The position numbers were made by a program, and so were the translations under genes. This document shows, in pieces, positions 1 to 10,244 of a DNA stretch of 56,470 nt. Source of the stretch: Zygnema cylindricum (taxonomy: Eukaryota > Streptophyta > Zygnematophyceae > Zygnematales > Zygnemataceae); NCBI GenBank assembly GCA_037447655.1, contig JBBHKE010002217.1, forward strand, positions 276,950-333,419. The letters are read 5' to 3'. The first letter of the stretch is position 1. The number at the start of each line of letters is the position of its first letter. A model generated the notes under the pieces. It worked only from the letters and a program-made list of their open reading frames with translations. It was not told where the DNA came from and did no database searches.

Positions 1-194
1 AATGTCGGTTATTGACCCGACACAATGGAACCATGGCTTCAGTAAATGATTTTTTGACGTTTACTGAGACCCCCTAATGGAACAACGCTCTTACTGTAGA
101 TTCAACAAGATTCTCCAAACTTTTGTGGGATAACGTCAACCGTCCGATTCGTTGTTTTCCAAGCAATTGCTCACATTATCAGGCTACTATCTTA

Positions 195-860
195 GGGCAT
201 GGTTACATCAGGAGGTCTATGTAATAATACAGACATTAGAATTTGTGTATTACAGAGGCCTCGGTTACATCGCGTATTGTCTGTAAAAAGGTTTTTACAT
301 ACGTGTTTTTTTCTGAGTGGTCCACGTAAGACGACAATCAAATCTCTAAAATCGCAAAGATTTGAAAACCGACCATTTTCGTATTCAAATCCGTACTTGC
401 GTACTTCGTACGTGTACTTCACAAGTGTACCGCGTCAATGTATCTCAGAGATCTCCTTCACTCTCGTGACTTTCAAGAAAAAAACCGTATTTTTTATCGA
501 CAAAGATTTTACGGTCACCTTGTCCGAAGGCACGTGACTTTGGGGTCGTGTGAAAATTTTCATTTTTCATCGGCGCACGTGTCTATCGTCTAGGTGTAGC
601 GAATTGACTGGTTCTGTATTGGTGAACCCATCTCCGCGAGGTGGGTTCACCAATACAGAGGCGCATGGAACAATTGCTTTGCTGATGAAGACCAAAATGC
701 AATCGGACGGTCGACGTCTTCTCCTGGATACTTGGAGAATCGTAATCTAATTTTCTGTAATGTTGTTTTCAAGAAACTCACGGAAATATAGTACGGCATG
801 GTACGAGCAAGTACAAAATCCTGTATTAAACCTCACTTTTCGTCTGATGTAACCATACCC
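195..860. mobile_element. Harbinger-like non-autonomous DNA element (copy 1)
   Basis: The element is 666 bp, bounded by inverted ends starting GGGCATGGTTACATCAG at the left and, read inward, GGGTATGGTTACATCAG at the right. It is flanked by TTA on both sides (192-194 and 861-863). A 3-bp TWA target duplication with G-rich ends is typical of PIF/Harbinger elements; that class call is inference, since no transposase is present. It carries an internal perfect hairpin near 614-658 (17-bp arms). A homologous copy in opposite orientation lies at 38038-38690. Confidence 0.8.
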
Positions 861-863
861 TTA

Positions 864-1291
864 AATTGTTTTGAAGGAGGAAACTAGCCACGCACTAGAC
901 GTGAAAAATTTGTACACTTGGAAGTAAGATATGATCCACGGTGGACGTGCCATGACAACCTAACAATTGGCCAAGGCCACGTGCCTTCGTAAAGGGTGGA
1001 TCAAATCCACTGAAAACGACTAAAAAATCAATGCTGGATGGTTATCCTCCGAAGCTATTTTTGACATCCATTTACCTACCCCGAAAGGACTTTGAGTTTG
1101 AAATATAATGCCGTAATTCGACCAGTTATAAAGTACACACGGACAAATAATAAAATTTAACACAAGAATCTAAATTTTTGTCAGTCCGTACAGTTACGAC
1201 GGTTATATGTTGTGCTTTTGAAATCTTTGCAGTTTTGTAGTCTGAATAGGAACCTAAGTTGTTCCGAAAGAAATAAAGAATGTATGTACTA
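864..1291. other. Intergenic, nothing recognised
   Basis: AT-rich sequence without a credible coding frame, inverted repeat or RNA gene that I can see. Confidence 0.5.
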
Positions 1292-1368
1292 CCTGTCCTG
1301 CCCTGCCCTGCCTTGCCCTCCCCTCCCCTCCCCTCCCCTCCCCTCTCCTCCACTCTCCTCCCCTCCCC
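1292..1368. repeat. CCCTN pentamer simple repeat
   Basis: Tandem CCTGC then CCCTC pentamers with decay at the right end. It lies just outside the left LTR of the copia element and generates spurious open frames on both strands. Confidence 0.85.
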
Positions 1369-1399
1369 GGACTTCATGGACACGTCTTCTTGAGAAGGT

Positions 1400-1885
1400 T
1401 ATTGGAGGTGGATTGGCGGAAGCCATGAAATTGTACACAAGAGAAAGATCAATGCATTGGAGAGAGGAATTGATTTGTATTTGGGATGATTTCATTAAGT
1501 GAGAAGAGTCACTTATATACAAAATATACATTGCTAATTATTGTGGAGTCTAAACGTTCTACGCTACACTGTTACAAAGGGTCTTAGTCTAGATTCTAAT
1601 AAATGTATATAAGACAAAAGAAAGACTGGACCGACGGTCAAAAGACTGGATCGACGGTCAAAGGACTTTGTACGTAGAAAAGACTAGACCGACGTATGTA
1701 ATAAAAAGTACAAAAGACTGGACCGTCGTAAAGAAGTACGAACAGGACCAAAAGTAAGTCGAACCAATATGACGACAAGACTTGACTGACGTAGGAAATG
1801 AAAAGTACGAACAAGACCACCGACACATATAATGAAAAGGAACAGATAGGACAAAAGTGAACTTGACGCTAAATGACCCTTAACA
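1400..1885 (-). repeat. Copia 3' LTR
   Basis: Read on the minus strand it begins TGTTAAGG and ends CCAATA. It matches 6454-6940 almost base for base. The AAGGT target duplication immediately outside fixes the outer edge, so the LTR ends in TA rather than the usual CA and includes 27 bases from the gag start codon onward. About half the differences from the other LTR look like C-to-T changes in CG/CNG context in this copy. Confidence 0.93.
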
Positions 1886-1894
1886 CCCCCCCTC
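1886..1894 (-). promoter_or_regulatory. Copia polypurine tract
   Basis: Minus strand GAGGGGGGG sits directly before the TGTTAAGG start of the 3' LTR, the expected place for plus-strand DNA priming. Confidence 0.85.
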
Positions 1895-1937
1895 AAGCGA
1901 AAACTAGAAAATAGATTGAGATGTAAACAAAGGAAAT

Positions 1938-2400
1938 TTAGCCAAGAGGAAGAGGAAGACGAAGTCCAGAGGAGAGGCGGTGCTGCTCAAAGTGAGGGCG
2001 ATGAAGAGCCTTGGTGAGATAATCGGCCACTTGGTCAGCGGATTTGACATAGAGAAACTGGAGAGTGCCATCTTCGACCCGCTCTCGAGAGTAATGATAC
2101 TGAATGCCGATGAGCTTTGTCCGTTTGTGGTGAACTGGATTTCGGATCAAAGCAAGTGCTCTCTGGGAATCGGAAAAGATAGGAGTAGGGGCTGAAGGGG
2201 GAAACCCAAGATTGGAAAGTAGAGTCCGAAGCCAAACAGCTTCCTTGGCGGCGTGACAAGCGGCCATATATTCCGCCTCAGTGTTGGAGCATGCCGTGGT
2301 AGGTTGCTTTCTCCATGACCAAGAGATAAGACCATTGCCCAAAAAAAAGCACGATCCAGTGGTGGAACGGCGGGAAAGCTCATCTTGTGCCCAATCTCAA
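1938..2400 (-). pseudogene. Copia RNase H segment (Pol C-terminus)
   Basis: The last Pol segment, ending with a stop at 1938. It shows the copia RNase H features TEAEYMA and a DSQRALAL stretch, followed by a typical ADxLTK-like tail (ADYLTKAL). It is separated from the reverse transcriptase by a frameshift near 2450 and an in-frame TGA at about 2397, inside what should be the D-x-DWA motif (here D-stop-DWA). It would degrade RNA in the RNA/DNA hybrid during reverse transcription if intact. Confidence 0.9.
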
Positions 2401-4130
2401 TCAACAAAACCCGTAAGAGCACTGGAACCAGGAAGAATATGTGAGACAAAGAGTTTTAGTGCCCTGTAGATAACGAAATACACGTTTGGCTGCGGCAAGA
2501 TGATCAGGAGAAGGGCGTTGAAGGAATTGACTGAGTTTAGTGACAGCTGTGGCAATGTCAGGGCGGGTGGCCTGCATGGCGTACATAAGGGCCTCGACCA
2601 TCGAGCGGTAAGTGGCATGGAGAGAGGGGGAGAGAAGAAAGTCAGTGGAAAGGAGGAGAGGGGCATTGGCATCTAAAGGAGTGGAAAGGGAGGAGCACTG
2701 TGCCATGCCAAAGCATTCCAAAAGGTCAGAGATAAAGGTCTCTTGAGAGAGAGAGAGGGTGCGAGTCGAGCGATTACAAGAAACTTGTATGCCCAAATAA
2801 TAAGTGAGCTCACCTAGGTCGGCCATGTCAAAATGGGTCTGAAGGAGAGATTTGACAGTGGAGATTTCAGAGAGGGAAGGACCAACAAGAAGGAGATCGT
2901 CAACAAAGATGGCAACAATGATCAAAGAGGTGCCAGAGCCACGAGAGTAAATGCTAAAATCGGCATCAATTCGGGTAAATCCTTCTTTCCGCATAATGGC
3001 ATCTATGGTATGGTTCCAGACACCGGGGGATTGCTTTAATCCATAGATTGTTTTAATGAGATAGGAAACTAGATGTTCAGATCCAGAGGAAATATAGCCT
3101 TCAGGCTGATACATGTAAATGTCCTCGGACAAGATCCCATTTAAGAAGGCATTTTTAACATCCATCTGATCAACATGGAAATCATGTTCAGCAGCTACAG
3201 CAAGTAAAGTGCGGATAGATGTCAACCGGGCAACAGGAGCAAAGGTTTCAGTGAAATCTATACCTTCGATTTGGGAAAAGCCCTTCGCCACCAAGCGAGC
3301 TTTGTAATTGTCCACGGATCCATCTGCTTTTTGTTTTACACGGAAGACCCATTTGGAACCGTTTGCTTTTCTTCCACGGGGAAGGGGAAAAAGATTCCAT
3401 GTTTTGTTGGAAAGTAAGGCATTAAATTCAGCATCAGCGGCAGTTTTCCAAAGGGAGGCTTCAGGTCGTTTTAGGGCAGCCTTGAGAGAGAGAGGGGCTG
3501 AAATAAGAGAGGCAGAGGCCCAGGCCGAGTAAGCGTAAGCTAGAGAGGCGTGGCCTATGGAAGTAATAAGCCGAGAGGGGGGAACTCTAGAGCGTGCGGG
3601 GTTTTGACGAGGTACAGGAGAGGGGTCAGGAAGAGGGGAAGGCTCAGGATCGGGAAGTGAAGGCTCAAGAGGAGCAAAAGGCCCAAGAAGAGGTGAGTGG
3701 GAAAAAATTGTGAGAGAAAGATTGTCAAAAAGAGGATCACCTTGGGAAAGAGGGGGGGAGGAGGAATTATCTTCAGAATTTGTGGCAGGATGAAGAGGAA
3801 GGGCAATTGAGTGGCTAGCAGGAGTGATGGGAGCAGCCGGGAAAACAAAGGGGGTAGGAGAAGATGGAGGAGGAGGGAGACTTGAAGATGATGAGGGGGA
3901 AAATATAGGAGGATTAAGTGGAGAGGGGTGGGAAGGTGTAAGGTAGGTGAATTCAGATGGCTGAAGAGATTGAAGGGGAAGGTTTGGGGGAAGAGGATCA
4001 TAGAGGGTGAGGGAAGGAAAGTCGGATAATAGGGGAAGAGGGGAAGGGAAGGGCATACGAGACAAGGTTTGGAGAAGTGGCGTTTTGTTGAAAGTTACTT
4101 CTCTGGTGGTGATGACGCAATGCTGAGAAG
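2401..4130 (-). pseudogene. Copia reverse transcriptase segment
   Basis: The N-terminal part is a Pro/Ser-rich linker, as is common between integrase and RT in copia polyproteins. The RVT_2 domain follows, with WVFRVKQKADG, YKARLVAKGF, DVKNAFLNG and the catalytic FVDDLLL motif (YVDD-type), then YLGIQV and a RPDI motif near the end. It is joined to the integrase by a frameshift near 4130 and leaves frame again near 2450. The RT core itself reads continuously for more than 400 residues. Confidence 0.93.
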
Positions 4131-4921
4131 GAATTTGGAGCGTACCCAACGAAAATGCTACGAAATGCGCGAGCGCCCAATTTGCCGTCCGATTCGAGGA
4201 GGTCTTTGTACCACGCTTCACAACCAAAGATTTTAAGGTGACGTATATTTGGTTTGACAGAGGACCATGCTTCCATTGGAGTAGATTTTGGTAAAGCGTT
4301 AGTGGGACAAAGATTGCGTAAGTAATTTGCGCAAACGACAGCCTCTGCCCAAAATTCATAAGGCAAATTCGCAAAGTAAAGCATAGAGCGTGACATGTCA
4401 TGTAATGTTCGATTGTACCTTTCCGCAATGCAGTTTTGTTGTGGCGTCCGAGGCGTCGTTAAATGACGTGAGATTCCATGTTGCATGAGAAATTCAAAAA
4501 ATTGGTTGGACAAAAATTCGCCACTGTTGTCACTGCGCAAGACCTTGATTCGTTTGTTGTGATAATTTTTTGCCAACGCCTTAAATTCCTGAAATCAGGC
4601 AAAAGCGACAGATTTATGACAGATTGGATACACGTGTGAAAAACGAGTGGCGTGGTCAATGAAAGTGACAAAATAAAGGGATCCACTGTAGCTACGCGTG
4701 CGCATGGGTACACACACGTCCGAATGTACAAGTGCAAGTGGTTCAGTGATGACGGTAGTGCTACTGGGAAATGAGTGACGCGGCATTTTTCCTTGCACGC
4801 AATCGTGACAAAAATTCAAAGATTTGTTAGAGAATGAATTTAGTCCAGTTACAAGATTTGGCAAAGTGTTCAAACTTTCGCTATTTAAATGACCATATCT
4901 TAAATGCCAAAGTGGAAAACT
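3998..4921 (-). pseudogene. Copia integrase segment
   Basis: It begins with the pre-integrase zinc-binding region (LRYGHLN, then CHDC). The rve catalytic core follows: HSDVC containing the first Asp, LRSDNSGEF containing the second, and a Glu in the TPQQN...AERYNRTL region. Two in-frame stops interrupt it: one at 4922-4924 between protease and the pre-integrase domain, one at 4595-4597 within the core. The second is compatible with CGA to TGA. A frameshift near 4130 separates it from RT. Confidence 0.9.
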
Positions 4922-6480
4922 TTAGACGCTAGCACTTAAAGCAAATATCTTTGGCGTACTATAGGATTGTATGACGCACATAGAATCTCGTGCTACTCCA
5001 AAACCTACAGTACTATTGTCTTTTTTATCAAAAAACGTTACTCTATCATTATTAAATTCAGCTTTTAAGCCGTCAGAAGTGGCGACTTTGACAGAAAATA
5101 AATTCCTAGCTAGACCAGGAACAAAGAGTACGTTCCGAATGTGAATAGACACGTTAGGGACGTTGACGTTGCCAGAATGAGTAGCCAACAGAATGTGGTC
5201 GTCGTCTAAACAAATCTGCATAGGTGATGATAGAGGAGAAAGGTGAGTGAACCAATCAGATCTTGGTGAAAGGTGGTGACTTGTGCCACTATCTATTAGC
5301 CAATCGACAAGGGTTTGAGATAGAAAAGCATACCCTTGTGGAAATTGAGTATCCGGAGTGACAGAATTTGGGATATGATAGGCAACATTGCCATATCCAA
5401 ATTCTGGTGAGGGAGGGAGGACAAAAGGGGAAGCTACTGGAGTGGGATAATAAGAGGAAAAATGTGGGGAGAAAGCGGTCGACCAAGGGAGTTTAACGGA
5501 GTTTGAAGAGGCATAGTGCACTGCGACGTTAGAAGATTGTAGAAGGGATAAAGAAGGGGAATAATGGTGAGGGTAAGGAAAATTTGGAGGGAAAGAAATG
5601 TGTGGAGGGAGTGGGGGGGTGGGAAGAACCGGTGGGTTGACATGGGCAGCGTTGGCATTCCCTCCAGTTTTAGGGGGATTGGAAGCCTCGGCTGCTTTCC
5701 GCCTCGCCAATTTTCGACAGTTTTCAACGGAATGTCCTTTTGTTTTGCAGTAGGCGCAAAACAAACGCTGCACCCCCCCAGAGTTAGTGTTCTGATTTTC
5801 GGCAATAAAGGCATTTGCATTAGAGAGATTTGGAGCAGAAAAAGAGAGAAGTTTTGTCTCTTCATGCAAAAGTTTGCTAAAAAGTGAGTGAAAGGGAATG
5901 GATTGGTCTAGATTGTCAAACGAGGAAATGAAAGGGGAAAAGGTTTCAGGGAGTCCTCCCAAAAGGGTTGAAGAGAGGTCCTCGTCGGAAAGATGCACGC
6001 CTATCATGGTGCATTTTCCGGCCGACAATTCGACTGTGCTAATCCAATCCTGCATAGATTCCGACGACTTTTTCATGGAGTTAAAAAACGCTCGTTTTTG
6101 AATTCGGCGAGCGGCCCATCCGGTTTGAATGTAAGCTGCTTGAAGATGACTCCAAGCCTCGGCGGAAGAGGAGGCGCCGTGAATAAGACGAGTGCGCTCG
6201 GTAGTAAGTGACATCACTAGACGAGCGTGCACATCCTCATCCTTTTGTTTCCATGTAGCTATTGCCAACTCTTTGGTAGCTTTTTATGCTGATGTATCAG
6301 TAGAGGAAAGGATAGGAGGTTTTGAAATTCCTATAAAATGGTCCCAAATCTTCTCGTGCTTGAAAAAATGCATGGCTGAAAATGACCAATCATAAAAGTT
6401 TTGGCCATCAAACTTTGGATACTATTAGAAGTGGCATGGCTAGGCCCATAACCTATTGGAGGTGGATTGGCGGAAGCCAT
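4922..6480 (-). pseudogene. Copia Gag and protease segment
   Basis: Translation would start at ATG 6478-6480 (MASANPPPI), which lies inside the 5' LTR. The frame shifts near 6415, and a TAA at 6284-6286 interrupts before a long open stretch. That stretch contains the Gag core, a CCHC zinc knuckle (C-x2-C-x4-H-x4-C, CAYCKTKGHSVENC), a Pro-rich spacer and the aspartic protease motif DSGTSHHLS. Gag would form the particle and the protease would process the polyprotein. Start choice rests on the agreement of the downstream Gag frame and the Ty1 precedent of gag starting in the LTR. Confidence 0.88.
6443..6453 (-). promoter_or_regulatory. Copia primer-binding site matching initiator tRNA-Met anticodon arm
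   Basis: The plus strand reads GGCCCATAACC, the same sense as the anticodon stem-loop of plant initiator tRNA-Met (GGGCCCAUAACC). The minus strand, which is the element's sense strand, is therefore complementary to it. It touches the LTR edge with no spacer. The usual plant copia site, TGGTATCAGAGC (tRNA 3' end), is absent. Confidence 0.82.
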
Positions 6481-6940
6481 GAAATTGTACACAAGAGAAA
6501 GATCAATGCATTGGAGAGAGGAATTGATTTGTATTTGGGATGATTTCATTAAGTGAGAAGAGTCACTTATATACAAAAATATACAGTGCTAATTACTGTG
6601 GAGTCTAAACGTTCTACGCTACACTGTAACAAAGGGTCTTAGTCTAGATTCTAATAAATGTATATAAGACAAAAGAAAGACTGGACCGACGGTCAAAAGA
6701 CTGGACCGACGGTCAAAGGACTTTGTACGTAGAAAAGACTAGACCGACGTATGTAATAAAAAGTACAAAAGACTGGACCGTCGTAAAGAAGTACGGACAG
6801 GACCAAAAGTAAGTCGAACCAATATGACGGCAAGACTTGACTGACGTAGGAAATGAAAAGTACGGACAAGACCACCGACACATATAATGAAAAGGTACAG
6901 ATAGGACAAAAGTGAACTTGACGCTAAATGACCCTTAACA
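6454..6940 (-). repeat. Copia 5' LTR
   Basis: Minus strand TGTTAAGG to CCAATA, matching the 3' LTR. It is expected to carry the element's promoter. It contains the gag ATG at 6478-6480. The outer edge is fixed by AAGGT at 6941-6945 and the inner edge by the primer-binding site. Confidence 0.93.
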
Positions 6941-6945
6941 AAGGT

Positions 6946-7794
6946 TACAACACTTTTAAATTTTTATACCTCCACTATAATAGGCCATCACTATTAAACA
7001 TTTTTAAGGTGCTCTAAGTACTTCTTTTCTTCACTCTACTAGTGAACAACATTTTTATGCCACTCGAAGTACTTTTTTCTCTGCACACTATTAGTGACAA
7101 ACATTTTTAGGGCACTCAAAGACCTTTTACTTTGGAGACACTTTTCGAGTTCAAAACGTGACATGAAAGTTCTTGCTTCCTTAGGAAAAAAAAAAGAAAA
7201 AATACATCCAACGGCTGTCAATAGAGTTCAAGACATATGAGTGCCGGGAAAATCGAAAACATTGTACACCGATGGTCAATATAATCCGTTTGTAAGATAA
7301 TCCGCACTTTGTCCAGCCTGACCTACAAACTCCAAATATTTACTGCATTACTTACTTATTTAAAAATTCTTACTGCATTCCTATTCCAACTATTATTTTT
7401 ACTCAATCAACCAAAAGCTAAGCGGAAATATCCATTTTTCATTGAGATGAAACAAAATTCCTTCACTATTGACATTTCAAAACACATATAATAATTTACA
7501 TACTCCATTTTTATTAAAGAAAAATTCACAAGCTTCACAACATTTAATATTAAGCAATTTCTTTTTCTCAACGCTATTAGCTCCTTTGTTCAATATTATT
7601 TCTGCTGCAAACCATCCTAGCATTTTTGATTTCAGAAAAAGGCAAACAGTAAGGGCAATATTTAGAACTATTATTCCGCAAATTGAATCGTCTACTACTA
7701 CATCCTATTCCAAGAAAACCACTTTACATTTTCTCGGAGGACCCAAATCTCACGGCACACTAATTTTATTTTTCCTTCCCTCTCCCTCTCCCTC
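6946..7794. other. Intergenic, no gene recognised
   Basis: AT-rich. Short imperfect repeats occur between 6985 and 7110 (cactctactagtgaacaaca-like units). There is no supportable coding frame. Confidence 0.5.
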
Positions 7795-7876
7795 TCTCGC
7801 TCCACACGCTCGCCCTCACCCTCACTCTCACCCTCGCCCTCACCCTCGCCCTCACCCTCACCCTCACCCACTCTCT
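7795..7876. repeat. CCCTCA/CCCTCG hexamer minisatellite
   Basis: About a dozen CCCTCR or CACTCT-type hexamers in a row, ending about 15 bp from the stop codon of the neighbouring minus-strand gene. The unit is not a plant telomere repeat. Confidence 0.8.
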
Positions 7877-7892
7877 TGCTAATGACCACCAC

Positions 7893-9780
7893 TCATTCTT
7901 GCTCAAGTTCGTGTTTATAACCTGACGGAATTTTTTCATATCTCTTTTTCTGCAATTTATACTTGTCCGCTAGCTTGTCTGCTTCAGTATCTGCAGCCTC
8001 ACTTTCTTCACACATTATTTGCATCCATCCAGAATCTCCCACGTCATATTGTAGTCTCGCTACAGCCGCCACAACTCGCAGCCATTCACATCTTATCTTT
8101 GCTGACTTCTTTTCTAGGTCTGCAAGGTGGGTTTTTACGCCAATATTGACTAAACTGACCAAACTTTGTAAAGTGTTAGTTTTGGCATCAAAAATCTCTG
8201 AGTTATAGTTTTTTATCTGAGAAAGTAAAAGATGCAGTCCCTCTCGACTTGCAAATTCTTCCTCTGCTAGTTTTTTCATCCTTTTCCGTAACTCGCTTAC
8301 TAAAGTAAACGCGTTTTTCTGGTCTTCCACAACCTTTGTTTTCTCCTCCATTTCTTTCACAGCAAGCTCTATGGCATCTGTTAACTTCGTGAGGCCACCG
8401 TCTCTTTCTGTATTAACATTGGAGTTACCAATGGCTTCATTTTCTTTTATTTTGACTTGATCCTTCGCTTTCTGCATGGAAAAAAAATGAATCAGTAAAA
8501 TAGAGATGCGTATGTCTTTTTTAACGTAATGTTTGTTAAGTAGTTGATGAAGATAAAATTTTTGAGCCTGTTTTGAACTTTTTTCTCGTAACGCAAAGAT
8601 AGATTTTTCATGTTCCTAAATACCACGATTACTAAAGAGTTCTCCAGGCTTAAAGAAAATTAACAGCATCTGCAAATTTAGAAAAATTGAGCTTGTGTCC
8701 TCTTTAATGTTTTCTCTGTAGGTATAAAATTTGGGACATTTATTTGAGGTCATTTTCAAGCGCAGGTATTAATACTTCATCAAGTCATACAAAGGAAAAA
8801 CAATGGTAAAATAGTACACCACAAGTGAAAAGCTGCAGAAGTCAAACAAATGTACCTGCAGTTCGTTCTTCAAATTTGAAAGTATTTCACTGGCCTCGAT
8901 GTAATTTTTTTCTTCAATGCTTCGAGCATTTGTTATGAGATCTCCGTGTTTGTCATCCATTCTTTTTACTGCTTTAATTACCGAGTCATCTTTTTCCAGA
9001 GCTTGATTCAGTGGGCAGACACCGTAAACCTCAGAAATGCCTTTGGTAGCTTTTCTTCTCTTTTGTACACGTATCTGACAATTTCTGTGGGCTTCACAAG
9101 CAGTTATACGCGAGACAACCAAAAATGAGTTTATCTTGTTTATGAGAAAATAGAGTTTATTTTCTGCCACTTCATCCACCTCGCTCTCTTCTTGTTCAAC
9201 CTCGAACGGTTTGATTTTTCTTCTCATAGTGGTCGTACAGCTTTTCTAAGGCAGGCAATAATTCATTTTCTACAGAAGGCCGATTTTCTGGATTGAGATC
9301 TACAGAACGAAGCACAAATTTAGTCGCAGGAAACAGAAAATTTTCAAGCGTTTCGGCATCCTTTTCGTCAAAATATGTCAAAAAAAAATTTAACATGCTG
9401 GACACAACCTGGTTGGGAATACCAACTAGATTCTAGAGGGTCCTCGCTATCGTCCAGGTTTTCCTGATAATCTTTCTTGATGTTGTGATAGAAAATCTCG
9501 AGTAAGTTCTTTATATCCTGCATTTTGGACTTCCACAAGAGCACTTGCAAAATCATCAGTCCAAGAGTGTAAGTATTTGAACTCTTACTGATCCGTTGAT
9601 TTTCCAAGGTCTTTGGGTCTATGTATTCTTTTATTCCAGGAATAGGAATGGCTGCTTCAAACTCATCTTGAAACTCAGCAAAACCCATATAGCGGATTCT
9701 GCAGCGGATTCCACTGTTTACTTTTTCATCAAGGAAAACATGTTAGGATTATTGGAAGAATCGGCGGATCAGCCGAAATC
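7893..9780 (-). pseudogene. Protein kinase C-lobe plus coiled-coil protein, broken gene
   Basis: Read on the minus strand, a DFG triplet (9772-9780) is followed by a stop. The next frame carries a degenerate activation-loop/C-lobe pattern: YIDPKTL, then SNTYTLGLMILQVL, where plant receptor-like kinases have a Y-x-DPEY and DVYSFG motif. A shifted frame follows with NPENRPSV (the RPS/RPT element before helix I). The frame shifts again near 9210 into a charged helical region ending at a clean donor (exon end 8856, intron 8472-8855). It then joins in frame to a final exon 8471-7893, rich in Glu/Lys heptads. The first shift lies in a run of nine A. No N-lobe (glycine loop, VAIK) is visible upstream. 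It is either a decayed fragment or a real gene with assembly indels; I favour a pseudogene. Confidence 0.6.
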
Positions 9781-10177
9781 AAGTTTTGGTTCGATGTGGA
9801 GAATCGGTCGTCCGCAGATTTGTTGACGTTTTGGTTCGCGTGGCGCAATTCGATCTTGAGTATGGTTTCGCGATTTGCATCGGAGTACCTTTGGTTCGTT
9901 CAATTTACGGCGGTTCAGTACCAGCCGGTACATAGATAATTTCTGCATGATGGTTCAGTTTGGTCGTGTCACTGGTGACTGTGTTATTTAGTGCGCTATA
10001 CGTGTCTAGTTCGTTTTAGTGCGTGTCACTCTGTTTCCGCGCTTGAATGTTTTTATTAGGCGCACGTCCGCATGTGGACTTCGGCGCCCTCGTCTGTTTT
10101 CAGCTAGTGGAGTAAGTGGACATTAGTTGTCGGTGTTAAGAAGGTATATTAGCGTGTGTTACTATCAGTTCAGTATT
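9781..10177. other. Intergenic, no gene recognised
   Basis: Moderately GC-rich compared with its neighbours. Translation of the minus strand just upstream of the kinase relic gives no N-lobe motif. Confidence 0.45.
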
Positions 10178-10244
10178 CAGTCTGGGGAGATGCATCATGC
10201 AGTCTGGGGAGATGCATCATGCAGTCTATGTAGAGATGCATTAT
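10178..10244. repeat. 22-bp tandem repeat, about three units
   Basis: Two exact units of CAGTCTGGGGAGATGCATCA plus TG, followed by a third diverged unit. No coding role is visible. Confidence 0.85.

Larger units (their letters stand above)
1395..6945 (-). mobile_element. Ty1/copia LTR retrotransposon, complete structure, defective coding region
   Basis: The element runs on the minus strand. It has two LTRs (6454-6940 as 5' LTR, 1400-1885 as 3' LTR), flanked by the 5-bp target duplication AAGGT (1395-1399 and 6941-6945). A primer-binding site abuts the 5' LTR and a G-rich polypurine tract abuts the 3' LTR. Domain order is Gag, zinc knuckle, protease, integrase, reverse transcriptase, RNase H; integrase before RT defines Ty1/copia. 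The reading frame carries at least three frameshifts and four stops, so the copy is not autonomous. The LTRs differ by about eight substitutions and one indel by eye, so insertion is recent. Confidence 0.95.

Noticed and set aside
195-866. Overlapping open frames on both strands
   Set aside because: They are inside the Harbinger-like element; the inverted copy at 38 kb has different frames.
7795-7876. Possible interstitial telomere repeat
   Set aside because: Units are CCCTCA/CCCTCG, not the plant CCCTAAA unit.
7469-7882. Plus-strand frame with a His/Pro-rich tail
   Set aside because: Opposite the 3' end of the kinase relic and built on the CCCTCA hexamers; no conserved sequence.
10178-10244. 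CRISPR-like short repeats
   Set aside because: Units are directly adjacent with no spacers, and the sequence is eukaryotic.
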